Assembly: GCA_913009765.1 (NCBI GenBank)
Contig: CAJVYT010000011.1
Span: 1 to 27,560 of the forward strand
Source: an uncultured candidate division Zixibacteria bacterium
GTDB taxonomy: Bacteria > Zixibacteria > MSB-5A5 > GN15 > FEB-12
Direction: 5' to 3'
Length of the DNA stretch: 27,560 nt
A model generated the notes under the pieces. The model was not told the DNA's origin, made no database searches, and was given only the letters and a program-made list of their open reading frames with translations. Below, piece by piece: positions 15,893-25,095 of the stretch; the first letter of the stretch is position 1, and every line of letters starts with the position of its first letter. Both the position numbers and the translations under genes were made by a program.

Positions 15893-16190
15893 ATGGCAGA
15901 GAGAGATGCAAATATAGAGGAATGTCGTCCAAAGAGTCAGAGAGGGAGAAAAAATCTGGGGGGAACTCTTCATATAAAAGGGCAGGAACTATCTGAGTTT
16001 GAAGTATGAGATAAAAAAGGAAAAACGAGGAGATCAAGATTTAAATCTATTACTTGAGCAGAAGAGTAATGAACTGAATAAAACAATTGAGTGTTACTAA
16101 AATAGTTTGAGCTGGGAAATCACTAAACCACTAAATACACATAACTATCCTTCCTACAAAGAGATTATAGACATATATAAAAAGAATTAA
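15893..16190 (+). pseudogene. Decayed coiled-coil/linker fragment of a glycosyltransferase-type protein
   Basis: It starts at ATG 15893 (preceded by TTAAGG) and reads MAERDANIEECRPKSQ up to a stop at 16007. Shifting frame before that stop continues as LKYEIKKEKRGDQDLNLLLE and QKSNELNKTIECY, then a TAA at 16098, then NSLSWEITKPLNTHNYPSY and a final TAA at 16188. Bases 16095-16134 match 17381-17420 of the next gene at 38 of 40 positions. The TAA is that gene's CAA codon with one C-to-T change. Bases 16133-16156 match 17485-17508 exactly, so 64 bp of the intact gene are missing here. This is a broken relative or partial duplicate of the downstream linker region, with one frameshift, one nonsense codon and one deletion. 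It ends 35 bp before the intact gene. Confidence 0.8.
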
Positions 16191-16225
16191 AAGCTAAAGA
16201 GAAGGGTGTTCGGAGGTTTACTGGC

Positions 16226-19200
16226 ATGCATAGGTTATGGGAAAGTTTGATTAAGCATGTATTTGATATCTTACATCCAACTTCTATAGTGGAAATAGGT
16301 TCGGAGCAGGGGGAAAATACCCTGAACATAGTTGAATACTGCTTCAAACATGGCGGTGTAGTACATGTCATTGACCCTGAGCCAAAATATGATGTCGATG
16401 AATGGAGACATCGATACGGGGAGGGTTTCGTCTTTTACAAGGAGTTGAGTCTGAATGCTCTTCTAAAGATTAATGTCTATGATATTGTTCTCATAGATGG
16501 CGACCATAACTGGTATACCGTATTTAATGAGCTTCTCCTGATAGAAAGAAATGCCAAGAAAAAGGGTTGCTTCCCCGTAATAATGTTGCATGATGTTGAG
16601 TGGCCTTATGGCCGGCGAGACCTGTATTATCACCCGGAAAATATTCCTGACATCTATCGTAAGCCATACCAGAAAAAAGGGATTAGTCTTAATAAAGGCG
16701 GGCTGGTTGATGAAGGCGGGCTGAATGACCATCTATACAATGCCATCTATGAGAACAACTTACAAAATGGGGTGCTGACGGCTGTTGAGGATTTTTTAGA
16801 ACAGTCTAAAGAGGACTTCAGTCTAACCATAGTGTCCGGAATTCATGGTCTGGGAATTCTGGTGCCACTCTCAATCCTGGAACAGAAACCAAGGCTTGCC
16901 GAGTTTCTGGAATCCCTTAAAATGACCCCTCCCATGTCTAAACAACTCTGTCTTATCGAGAGACTGAGAATTGAGGAAGTTCTCACACACAAAAAGGCAG
17001 CAGTTTCTTTTAAAGAAAAGCAAGCTAAAGGCCAGCAGGTGCGGGAACGATTGCAGGCATCGATACAGGAGAAAGAGCAGGCTCTTGAGGAGATGCGCTC
17101 AAGAATGGAAGAGGAGCGAACAAAGGGGCAGGAGCAGTTTGAACAGTTCCGGACGGACCTCCTTGAGAAAGAACGCCAACTAACAGAAATACGGTCGAAG
17201 CTTGAGCAGGAAGGCGTCGAGGCACAAAGAGAACGTGAGCATCTTCAGGCATCGATACAGGAGAAAGAGCAGGTTCTTATTGAGCTACAACATGAAGTAA
17301 GCAGGAAAACTGAGGAAATTCGAAATATAGAAGTATTAGTTAATCAAAAAAATTACGAACGTAATAAGGTGATTGAAAATTACCAAAATAGTTTGAGCTG
17401 GAAAATCACTAAACCACTAAGATATGCTCACTCCATTATGATACAACTAAAAAGAATGAAGCTTAAAGCTTCTAATAAATTAAGAAATACACATAACTAT
17501 CCTTCCTATGCAGAAATTACAGCATTTGTTAAAAAAAATTTAAAAGCTAAACAGTTTTGTTCTTCCCGGAAGGTTTCTATAGTTATTCTAAACAGAAATG
17601 GTAAAAAATACCTGCAAAGATGTTTTGATAGTATAAAAAAGAATATTAATAATTCCAATTATGAAATTATAGTTGTTGATAATGCATCAAACGATGGTTC
17701 TCTTGATTTCTTAAGATCACTTTCTCTTGAAAATCTAAAGCTTATTGAAAATAAAGGGAATGTTTCTTTCTCAAAAGCCAATAATCAGGCTGTTAAAATT
17801 GCTACAGGAGTCTACCTTTTATTTCTTAATAATGATACAGAACCTTTGTATAATTGGTTAAATGAAATGCTTTATGTGATAGAACATGATAAACACTCAG
17901 GAGTAGTAGGAAGTAAACTTATTTACCCGGAGAGAGGACTTGTTGCTAATTATGACGACTTATTATTCCCTGACCACTCAATTCAGCACATGGGGATAAC
18001 TTTTTATGATGAAGGAGATTTTGTTAGGCCAGTAAATGAAGGGATCAATATTCAACCATTAGATAAGGTTGCTAATATACAGAGAGAGGTTCCGGCAGTT
18101 ACTGCTGCATGTATGCTTGTAAGAAAAGATCTTTTTGAAAAAGTTGGAGGATTTGATGAACGATATTTCTATGGGTATGAGGATGTAGATTTTTGTCTGA
18201 AGATCAGAAAGATTGGATACAGAATAATATATTGTCCTACGAGTACACTGTTTCATTATGAGTTTGGAACCCAAAACTTTGAATTTAAGGATGAGAAGAG
18301 GAAGAATAGGACCATTAATATAGAAGTATTTACAAATAAATGGTATAGATTTCTGAAAAAGAAGCTGTTGATGGACCAGTTGAATAATGCTCACTTTTAT
18401 ACAAAAAAAACCTTTAAAATAGGGATTGCAATTACAGAAGATAATGAAAGAACTCCTGCGGGTGATTATTATACAGCGAAAGGTTTAGGGAAAGAATTAG
18501 AAAAATTAGGATATGAGATTATTTATCTTCCAAGAATACCAAAAGAGCAGTGGTATGATATTCCCGATGATTTGAACATCCTTCTTGTACTGATAGATCA
18601 TTATGATCTAAGAAAAATAGAAAATAATAAGAAGATTATTAAGGTTGCCTGGATAAGGAACTGGGTCGAGCGATGGATACAACGTGAGTGGTTTGATAAA
18701 TATGATTTAATATTAACAACCTCCAGAGAATCAAGAAGGTTAATTAGAGAGAAAACGGGTAAAGATTCTGAAGTATTAATGATAGGTGCAGATACTGATA
18801 TATTTAAGCCAGTAGAATCTAAGGAAGAGTTTGCAAGCGATATTGTTTTTACCGGGAACTACTGGGATGTCAACAGAGAAATAATTGATTCATTAAAAGT
18901 TGCACAAGAATGGAACTTTCATATTTATGGTAACAATTGGAACAAGGTCGAAAATTTTAAAAAATACTGGAGAGGGTTTATAGATTATAAAAAGTTACCA
19001 AATATTTACAGCTCATCAAAGATTGTTCTCGATGATCACAATCATGTTACCAAACCGTATGGTATGATCAATTCTCGTGTATTTGAGGCAATGGCCTGTG
19101 GTTGTTGTCTAATAACAAATGCAGCAAAAGATATTAATGAAATATTTCCTGAGGATATTATTTTTGTTTATCACGATAGTGATGAGTTAACCTTTACTAT

Positions 19201-19348
19201 AAAGGAATTACTCGCAAATAATGATAAAAGAAGAGAGATTGGTGAAAAAGCCAAGAGGCTTATACTCAAAAATCATACATATACAATAAGGGCAAAGCAG
19301 TTTAAAGAAATATTGATAAAGGCACTAAAGGATGAAATTTTCTATTAA
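16226..19348 (+). CDS. Chimeric methyltransferase / GT2 / GT4 glycan assembly protein
   Basis: This 1040-residue cytoplasmic protein starts at ATG with GGAGG (16212-16216). Residues 1-230 form a class I SAM methyltransferase-like domain of the Methyltransf_24 type, with motif I IVEIGSEQGENTL (21-33), acidic D50 in VIDPEP, and LIDGDHNW near 95. Residues 250-385 are a Glu/Arg/Lys-rich coiled coil, followed by the linker motif NSLSWKITKPLR (388-399). A GT2 (GT-A) domain runs from about 450 to 700 with VDNASNDGS and the metal-binding region NND at 535-537. The C-terminal part (729-1040) is a GT4-like domain with IYSSSKIVLDDH and FEAMACGC. It would build and possibly methylate a surface glycan. 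The gene overlaps the next one by 17 bp, so translation is coupled. Sugar specificity cannot be read from sequence. Confidence 0.87.
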   Translation: MHRLWESLIKHVFDILHPTSIVEIGSEQGENTLNIVEYCFKHGGVVHVIDPEPKYDVDEWRHRYGEGFVFYKELSLNALLKINVYDIVLIDGDHNWYTVFNELLLIERNAKKKGCFPVIMLHDVEWPYGRRDLYYHPENIPDIYRKPYQKKGISLNKGGLVDEGGLNDHLYNAIYENNLQNGVLTAVEDFLEQSKEDFSLTIVSGIHGLGILVPLSILEQKPRLAEFLESLKMTPPMSKQLCLIERLRIEEVLTHKKAAVSFKEKQAKGQQVRERLQASIQEKEQALEEMRSRMEEERTKGQEQFEQFRTDLLEKERQLTEIRSKLEQEGVEAQREREHLQASIQEKEQVLIELQHEVSRKTEEIRNIEVLVNQKNYERNKVIENYQNSLSWKITKPLRYAHSIMIQLKRMKLKASNKLRNTHNYPSYAEITAFVKKNLKAKQFCSSRKVSIVILNRNGKKYLQRCFDSIKKNINNSNYEIIVVDNASNDGSLDFLRSLSLENLKLIENKGNVSFSKANNQAVKIATGVYLLFLNNDTEPLYNWLNEMLYVIEHDKHSGVVGSKLIYPERGLVANYDDLLFPDHSIQHMGITFYDEGDFVRPVNEGINIQPLDKVANIQREVPAVTAACMLVRKDLFEKVGGFDERYFYGYEDVDFCLKIRKIGYRIIYCPTSTLFHYEFGTQNFEFKDEKRKNRTINIEVFTNKWYRFLKKKLLMDQLNNAHFYTKKTFKIGIAITEDNERTPAGDYYTAKGLGKELEKLGYEIIYLPRIPKEQWYDIPDDLNILLVLIDHYDLRKIENNKKIIKVAWIRNWVERWIQREWFDKYDLILTTSRESRRLIREKTGKDSEVLMIGADTDIFKPVESKEEFASDIVFTGNYWDVNREIIDSLKVAQEWNFHIYGNNWNKVENFKKYWRGFIDYKKLPNIYSSSKIVLDDHNHVTKPYGMINSRVFEAMACGCCLITNAAKDINEIFPEDIIFVYHDSDELTFTIKELLANNDKRREIGEKAKRLILKNHTYTIRAKQFKEILIKALKDEIFY
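17054..17273 (+). repeat. Pair of 28-bp direct repeats inside the coiled-coil coding region
   Basis: The same 28 bases, beginning CAGGCATCGATACAGGAG, occur at 17054-17081 and 17246-17273. They are 192 bp apart, exactly 64 codons. Both encode QASIQEKEQ, so the coiled coil grew by an in-frame duplication. Confidence 0.85.
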
Positions 19349-21374
19349 AATCTGTGTTCCAGAATGGGAGGTAGCCCAGGAATGGGGTGATTATCATATT
19401 GCCCTTGCAATGAAAAAGTATTTTTATAAATTAGGACATGAAGCAATAATTCAGATTATGCCTGAATGGTATAATGGAGATGATGCAGATTGTGATGCTG
19501 TTATTCACCTAAGAGGTTTAAATAGATATCATGTTTCTTTAAAACATGTAAATGTCGTATGGAATATAAGTCATCCAAAGATGGTATCTGTAGAAGAGTA
19601 TGAAGATTATGATATAGTTTTTGTAGCTTCTGAGTTCTATGCAAAGAACCTTGATAAACGATTACGAACTATGGTAGTGCCTTTATTACAATGCACAGAC
19701 CCTGACTTATTCTATCCTGAAGCAACTCAAGAATATAGTGCTGATCTTCTCTTTGTCGCTAATTCAAGGAATATACATCGAAAAGTTCTAAAAGATTTAT
19801 TACCGACGGAATATTATTTAAAGGTTTGGGGAAACAGATGGGAGCAATTTATTGATCAGAAATATATTCAGGGCCAGTATTTTCCTAATGAAAAATTAAG
19901 GCAACTCTATTCTTCATGCAAGATTCTCTTAAATGACCACTGGGATGATATGCGGGAGAATGGATTTATAAGTAACAGAATATTTGACGCTTTTGCTTGT
20001 AAAGCTTTTGTTATTTCTGATGAAGTTGCCGGATTGCAAGATATTCTTCAGGAGTCTGTTATAACATATTGCGGGCCGGAAGATTTAAGAGGAAAAATTT
20101 CATATTATTTGGAAAACTTGGATAAATGTAGAGAAATCGTTGAAGTTGGCTACACAGAGGTTATAACACGCCATACTTTTAGAGACAGGGTTGCACTTAT
20201 ATTAGATTATGTAGAACCTCTTGTTAAGGGAGGGCTGGCAAAGAAAAGAAATGGGCATCAATTTCAGCTAATGCTGAAGGAAAAAGATGATGAGATCAAA
20301 TACTGGAAGGATGCCTTTAAACAGAAGGAGATGGAACTGGAGAGAATGATAAAAGAATTTCAATCAAGTTTAAGCTGGAGAATTACGAAGCCTTTAAGGG
20401 TTGTTCATAGCTTAATATTTAGCAAAAAAGGTAATTATTCCTTTAGCTCCAGGGACGATAACAGCATAGGGAAGATTCAAACGTTGCCTCAAGTGGAAGA
20501 TGGTATAGGAGAAAGCCATGCTCTTGAAGAAATATCTGCAAGGCATGTATCTGGTCTATTTGATATAGCAGCGTTGCGACATTTGAATAAACTATTCCCT
20601 CCCATTGAAACACCAAAGTATCATAAGGATGCTATTTTTGAGAGAGCAAGGAGACGATTTGAATTTCTAAATTCACAACAGATTCAATTACATGGGAAGG
20701 TACTTCTGGAATTAGGAGCAGGATGTGGAGAAAATCTGATAGTTTCTCTTCAGTATGGGTTAAATAAAGCAGTAGGGATAGATACAAAACCCAATAAGTT
20801 TGAACAGCTCCTTAATGATATTCCTGAAGAAGACCGAAACCTTCTTGAATTCTTATGTGCTGATGCAGAGAACTTTAGTCTTAATAAACAGTTTGATCTG
20901 ATCCTGTCTTTCAACTCCTTTGAGCATTTTAGCGATCCTGAATCAGTAGTGCAAAACGTTTATAAACATCTGTTGCCTGGCGGTGTTGCATACTTTGAAT
21001 TTGCCCCGTTATTTTACAGTCCCTGGGGAGCTCACCGCTATCACGTGATACATGTTCCATATATACAGATATTATTTCCCAATGAAGTAGTTTATCAATT
21101 TTATTATCATGTATTAAAAGCTCGATCTCCAATCAATCAATACTCAGGAGAACCTGTTTCTCCAACTGATCCTTACCCTGAAATGAATAAGTGGAAGGTG
21201 TGGCAATTTGAACAATTGTTTTTTGAATCCGATGGATGGGAAGTGGTTTATTTTAGAAAAATTACTGATTATAGATACAAATGGTTTATATCTCTTTTCA
21301 CTGGAAAATTAGAGCAATTAACGGAAGAAGACCTGTATGTTTCAGGGCTTAGAGTTGTTTTAAGAAAGAAATGA
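19332..21374 (+). CDS. Chimeric GT4 / SAM methyltransferase protein
   Basis: This 680-residue protein has its domains in the reverse order to its neighbour. Residues 1-300 are a GT4-like domain (DAVIHLRGLNRYHV, LFVANSRNIHRKVL, LYSSCKILLNDHWDD, RIFDAFACKAFVISDE), paralogous to the C-terminal domain of the upstream gene. Residues 315-345 are a short coiled coil leading to SLSWRITKPLR (346-356). Residues 400-680 are a class I SAM methyltransferase of the Methyltransf_11 type, with motif I LLELGAGCGEN near 458-468, VGIDTKP, DLILSFNSFEHF and HLLPGGVAYFEF. The ATG overlaps the upstream gene by 17 bp. Expected role: add a sugar and methylate the same or a nearby residue, possibly as a chain cap. Family assignments are firm; substrate and coupling are inference. 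Confidence 0.87.
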   Translation: MKFSIKICVPEWEVAQEWGDYHIALAMKKYFYKLGHEAIIQIMPEWYNGDDADCDAVIHLRGLNRYHVSLKHVNVVWNISHPKMVSVEEYEDYDIVFVASEFYAKNLDKRLRTMVVPLLQCTDPDLFYPEATQEYSADLLFVANSRNIHRKVLKDLLPTEYYLKVWGNRWEQFIDQKYIQGQYFPNEKLRQLYSSCKILLNDHWDDMRENGFISNRIFDAFACKAFVISDEVAGLQDILQESVITYCGPEDLRGKISYYLENLDKCREIVEVGYTEVITRHTFRDRVALILDYVEPLVKGGLAKKRNGHQFQLMLKEKDDEIKYWKDAFKQKEMELERMIKEFQSSLSWRITKPLRVVHSLIFSKKGNYSFSSRDDNSIGKIQTLPQVEDGIGESHALEEISARHVSGLFDIAALRHLNKLFPPIETPKYHKDAIFERARRRFEFLNSQQIQLHGKVLLELGAGCGENLIVSLQYGLNKAVGIDTKPNKFEQLLNDIPEEDRNLLEFLCADAENFSLNKQFDLILSFNSFEHFSDPESVVQNVYKHLLPGGVAYFEFAPLFYSPWGAHRYHVIHVPYIQILFPNEVVYQFYYHVLKARSPINQYSGEPVSPTDPYPEMNKWKVWQFEQLFFESDGWEVVYFRKITDYRYKWFISLFTGKLEQLTEEDLYVSGLRVVLRKK

Positions 21375-21699
21375 AATATTCTGTCTTTCTTTATGTCTGT
21401 ATGAAATAAGATACCTTAATTAATGTTTTCAGAGATGTGTAAGCAAATAATTATGATTTAGTTCAGGCTGCTCATTTCGAGGATCTTTACCGTATATCCG
21501 AATAATTGTTTTAATTTTTGTATTTTTACGTTTTTCTATGATATCAGGTTTTTAAAAAATATATAGAAAAAAGAAGTTTTCTCTCCAATTGATAGGTGAA
21601 GCATATTTTGCTATCATAGTAGCATAGATTGAGAAATGGAAAATACGTGAAGAGACAAGATGTAGAACAGATGAGAGAAGAATAACGGTTCAGTAAAAA
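21375..21699 (+). other. Gap with a promoter and no gene
   Basis: 325 AT-rich bases separate the chimeras from the next operon. I see no gene and no clear terminator. The only notable element is the promoter candidate at 21589-21617. Confidence 0.45.
21589..21617 (+). promoter_or_regulatory. Sigma-70-like promoter for the GT2-GT4-wecB operon
   Basis: TTGATA (21589-21594), a 17-bp spacer and TATCAT (21612-21617), leaving a leader of about 75 bases before the GT2 start. Each box has one mismatch to consensus. Confidence 0.5.
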
Positions 21700-22566
21700 A
21701 TGAGCTACTATAAAGCCAGTATTATAATAATTACTCATAATAATTTATATTACACCAAGCTTTGTTGTGAGAGCATTTTCTCAAAGACACAATATCCAGG
21801 CTATGAGGTCATAATAGTTGATAATGCATCTACAGATGGAACGAGAAACTATTTTGATGAATTAAAGAAGAAGCATTCGAATATTCATGTCATATTAAAT
21901 AGAGAGAATATTGGCTTTGTAAGAGCAAGTAACCAAGGCATTCAATTATCAACAGGAGAAATCGTAGTTTTACTAAATAATGACACGGTCGTTACGAAAA
22001 ACTGGCTGGAACGATTGATTAGATATTTACAGGATGAAAAAACCGGAATGGTTGGACCTGTTACCAGTTTTTGCGGAAACGAGGCACGAATAAATGTTCC
22101 ATACAACACAGTTACTTTAGACGGGTTCGAGGACTTTGTAAGACAATACCATGCAGAGCATAAAGAGCCTGAGAGCTTTGATATAAAGACTCTGGCAATG
22201 TACTGTGTGGCCTTACGCAGGAAGGTGATAGATGAGGTAGGGCTATTGGATGAACTGTTTAATACAGGACTTTTTGAAGATGACGACTATTGCTATCGCC
22301 TTAAATTAAAGGGATATAAATTAATATGTGCAGAAGATGTTTTTGTACATCACTTTGGTGAGATGACTTTTGGAAAGTTGAAAAAAAGTGGTGAATATAT
22401 GAAACTCTTCGAAAAGAATAAAAGAAGATTTGAAGAAAAGTGGGGAATCAAATGGGAACCTCATAGATTCAGGGAAAGTTTTATGCTTTCACAGAGGCCA
22501 TTGAAAGATAGAATGATTAGTAATTTTAAGGCAAGTCTCAAAAGATTGGTGAGCTATATTGATTAG
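21700..22566 (+). CDS. Glycosyltransferase family 2 protein
   Basis: This 288-residue GT-A enzyme transfers a sugar from a nucleotide sugar, acting at the inner face of the inner membrane. It shows the N-terminal ASIIIITHNN strand, EVIIVDNASTDGT near residues 37-49, GFVRASNQGI, the metal-binding LLNNDTVV, and FEDDDYCYRLKLKGYK with the acidic residues expected near the catalytic base. The pattern is closest to WbbL/rhamnosyltransferase-like GT2 members and to the GT2 domain of the chimeric protein at 16226. It has no membrane helices. The Shine-Dalgarno sequence is poor (only purine-rich AGAGAAGAA well upstream). The 3' end overlaps the next gene by 8 bp. Donor and acceptor are unknown. Confidence 0.9.
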   Translation: MSYYKASIIIITHNNLYYTKLCCESIFSKTQYPGYEVIIVDNASTDGTRNYFDELKKKHSNIHVILNRENIGFVRASNQGIQLSTGEIVVLLNNDTVVTKNWLERLIRYLQDEKTGMVGPVTSFCGNEARINVPYNTVTLDGFEDFVRQYHAEHKEPESFDIKTLAMYCVALRRKVIDEVGLLDELFNTGLFEDDDYCYRLKLKGYKLICAEDVFVHHFGEMTFGKLKKSGEYMKLFEKNKRRFEEKWGIKWEPHRFRESFMLSQRPLKDRMISNFKASLKRLVSYID

Positions 22567-23845
22567 CAGTAAAAGAATTCTTATTTTTGCTTACGCCTTT
22601 CCTCCGTTAATATCACCCCAGTCCCTTCGCTGGTTTTATCTGTGCAGGGAGTTAATCAAGAGAGGATATGAGATAGATGTAATTACCGTACAGATGCCTG
22701 AAAATTTTCAGGACCTTGTCGATAAAATACCAAAAGGGCTAAATGTACATTGTGTTTTTCCAGGCCCATTCTATTATCTGACATTTAAATACTCCAGAGA
22801 ATCATTCAATGAAGGAGAATCAAAGCCTTCTACCGGTTCCCCTGTTCTGTGGAGAATCCTTTCCAAAGTGCATTTCAATGTCTACAAGGCATTAAACGCC
22901 CTCCTCATACCTGATATCTACTCTGAATGGCTTCTCTTTGCAATAAAAAGGGGATTAAAGCTTATAAGAATGAATAGATATGATATTATCATTTCATCAT
23001 CAGAGCCAAGGGTGTGTCACCTGGCGGCATACTTCTTAAAGAAGAAGAGCGGTATTCCCTGGATTGCAGATTATGGTGACCCATGGATCTATCCTGTACC
23101 AACTTTACGGGAGTCTAAACTTAAAAGGAGGATTCTAAGAAAGATTGAGGCGAAGATTTTAAAGCGAACGGATACAATAACCGTTGCTGCAGAGGGGATC
23201 AAGAGATTATACCTTGATAGGTATCCTTTTCTTCAGCCAGACAAGGTGCATGTTATAACTCAAGGCTTTGATCCGGATATGTTCTCGCAGGTAGAAGAAG
23301 AGACCTCGTCTAAGTTCAGAATTGTCTATTGCGGTAGTTTATATAAAAACCTGAGAGACCCGATGGCCTTTTTTGAAGCAGTAAAGGAAATAGATAAAGA
23401 GGATATCGAGATAATAATAGCCGGGAGAATAAATGAATTTGCCGATGTAATTAAAGAAGAGGGTCTAAAGAAAAAGATAAAATATTGTGGTTTTTTGAAT
23501 CATGTTAAATCATTAGCCCTTCAGAAAGGCGCAACCATATTATTACATATTGGAAATGTCACCGATGTTCAGGTTCCCGGGAAGATTTATGAGTATATCG
23601 GGGCAAGGAGACCGGTTCTATGTATAAAAGGAGGGGGCGGAGACTTATCATCGGAGCTTATAATCAGATCTAATAAGGGTATTGTGGTTAATAATTACAA
23701 AAATGAGATAAAAGAAGGGATCATAAAGCTTTACAGTTTTTGGCAAAAGGGTTTACTGGATAAAAGTTTTAATCTGAACGATATTAAAGAATTTACCTGG
23801 CAGAGACATGCAGAAGATATGAGCAGGATTATCGAGGAAATATGA
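22559..23845 (+). CDS. Glycosyltransferase family 4 protein
   Basis: This 428-residue GT-B enzyme starts at TTG 22559 behind GGTGAG and overlaps the GT2 gene by 8 bp. N-terminal domain: ILIFAYAFPPLISPQSLRW, DIIISSSEPRVCHLA and PWIADYGDPW. C-terminal donor-binding domain: FRIVYCGSLYKNLRDPMAF, IEIIIAGRINEF, KYCGFLNHV and the donor-site region PGKIYEYIGARRPVLCI. It lacks the textbook EGFG...E motif; KIYEYI takes that place, as in a common GT4 subgroup. The stop overlaps the wecB start as ATGA, so the three genes are translationally coupled. It probably adds one residue to the repeat unit or cap; the sugar cannot be deduced. Confidence 0.88.
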   Translation: MISSKRILIFAYAFPPLISPQSLRWFYLCRELIKRGYEIDVITVQMPENFQDLVDKIPKGLNVHCVFPGPFYYLTFKYSRESFNEGESKPSTGSPVLWRILSKVHFNVYKALNALLIPDIYSEWLLFAIKRGLKLIRMNRYDIIISSSEPRVCHLAAYFLKKKSGIPWIADYGDPWIYPVPTLRESKLKRRILRKIEAKILKRTDTITVAAEGIKRLYLDRYPFLQPDKVHVITQGFDPDMFSQVEEETSSKFRIVYCGSLYKNLRDPMAFFEAVKEIDKEDIEIIIAGRINEFADVIKEEGLKKKIKYCGFLNHVKSLALQKGATILLHIGNVTDVQVPGKIYEYIGARRPVLCIKGGGGDLSSELIIRSNKGIVVNNYKNEIKEGIIKLYSFWQKGLLDKSFNLNDIKEFTWQRHAEDMSRIIEEI

Positions 23846-24951
23846 GGATACTCTTTTTCTTTGGCACAAGACCAGAGGCAATTAAGTTAGCACCTTTAAT
23901 CAAGGAACTTCAAAAATATCCGGAAAGGTTTGATGTAACGGTCTGTGTCTCAGCACAACATAGGGAGATGCTCGATCAGGTGCTCAACTTTTTTGAGATT
24001 AAACCGGATTTTGACCTAAATATAATGAGACCTGACCAAAATCTCTTTGATATCACAACAGAGGCTTTAAAAGGGATAAGAGAAGTAATTGTGACCTCTA
24101 AGCCATCATGGTTGATTGTTCAGGGTGACACCACAACGACATTTGTGGGAGCTTTAGCAGCTTTTTATGAGAAGGTAAAGGTTGCACATATAGAGGCAGG
24201 ACTGAGGAGCTTCAATAAATATGCCCCTTTCCCCGAGGAAATCAACAGGGTTTTAACGACTCACCTGTCAGACTTGCATTTTGCCCCTACATCGAGAGCT
24301 AAAGAGAATCTTCTAAAAGAAGCTGTATCTGAAGACAAAATTTTTGTAGTTGGTAATACAAGTATTGATGCCCTTTTTCTATGCTTGAGGAAGATATCAA
24401 AAAAGGGAGCTGAAGATTTTGGGCATTTCAAATCCATTAATTTTGAGAAGAAAATAATACTCGTAACCTGTCATAGACGCGAGAGTTTTGGAGAACCGTT
24501 TGAGAATATTTGCTGTGCACTGAAGAGTATTGCTGAAAATAACGATGTGGAGATTATTTATCCTGTCCATCTTAACCCTAATGTCAGAGAGCCTGTTTTT
24601 AAGATCCTGAATGATATGCCCAATATTCACCTAATACAACCTATCGATTATCCTTCTTTTGTTTGGTTAATGAACAGAAGTTGCATTATTCTTACTGATT
24701 CAGGCGGCGTTCAGGAAGAGGCTCCATCGCTTGGCAAGCCTGTTCTTGTAATGAGAGATGTTACAGAAAGGACAGAGGGCATTGATGCTGGTACAGCAAG
24801 GATTGTTGGAACAGATAATGAAATAATTGTCAAAGAAACATTAAAACTGCTCGGGGATGGAAGAGAATATAACAGGATAGCAAGGGCTGTTAACCCCTAT
24901 GGTGACGGAAAAGCCTGCACAAGAATAAGAGAGATTCTTGAGAAACAATAA
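23842..24951 (+). CDS. wecB: UDP-N-acetylglucosamine 2-epimerase (non-hydrolysing)
   Basis: This enzyme interconverts UDP-GlcNAc and UDP-ManNAc in the cytoplasm, feeding ManNAc or ManNAcA into surface polysaccharides. The 369-residue length is normal for the family. Conserved pieces are seen in order: FFGTRPEAIKLAPLI (7-20), VQGDTTTTFVGA with D96, HIEAGLRSF with E118, PFPEEINR with E132/E133, VTCHRRESFG, TDSGGVQEEAPSLGKPVL and RDVTERTEGIDAGT. D96, E118 and E132 fall one residue after the catalytic D95, E117 and E131 of E. coli WecB. The start overlaps the preceding stop (ATGA). No UDP-ManNAc dehydrogenase (wecC) is present in the window, so ManNAc itself may be the used sugar, or wecC lies elsewhere. 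Confidence 0.96.
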   Translation: MRILFFFGTRPEAIKLAPLIKELQKYPERFDVTVCVSAQHREMLDQVLNFFEIKPDFDLNIMRPDQNLFDITTEALKGIREVIVTSKPSWLIVQGDTTTTFVGALAAFYEKVKVAHIEAGLRSFNKYAPFPEEINRVLTTHLSDLHFAPTSRAKENLLKEAVSEDKIFVVGNTSIDALFLCLRKISKKGAEDFGHFKSINFEKKIILVTCHRRESFGEPFENICCALKSIAENNDVEIIYPVHLNPNVREPVFKILNDMPNIHLIQPIDYPSFVWLMNRSCIILTDSGGVQEEAPSLGKPVLVMRDVTERTEGIDAGTARIVGTDNEIIVKETLKLLGDGREYNRIARAVNPYGDGKACTRIREILEKQ

Positions 24952-25095
24952 CCCGGATCCAGCGATAAGCAGCACTGACTTTCGCTTATGGCGATATTTT
25001 TTCGGCAGTTCGAACCCCGAATTTGTTTCGGAGCGTGAAACACAACTACTACCCCAAAAAGGCTTACGTCTTTCCGGGGTGAAGGCCTTGGAGAG
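24952..25095 (+). other. Intergenic leader with hairpins before the GT4 gene
   Basis: The clearest stem is at 25051-25080 (ACCCC...AAAG / CTTT...GGGGT with internal mismatches), ending just before the ribosome binding region. A smaller CCGAA/TTCGG stem lies near 25016-25030. No T-tract follows either, so read-through from wecB is likely and the two genes probably share a transcript. Confidence 0.35.
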
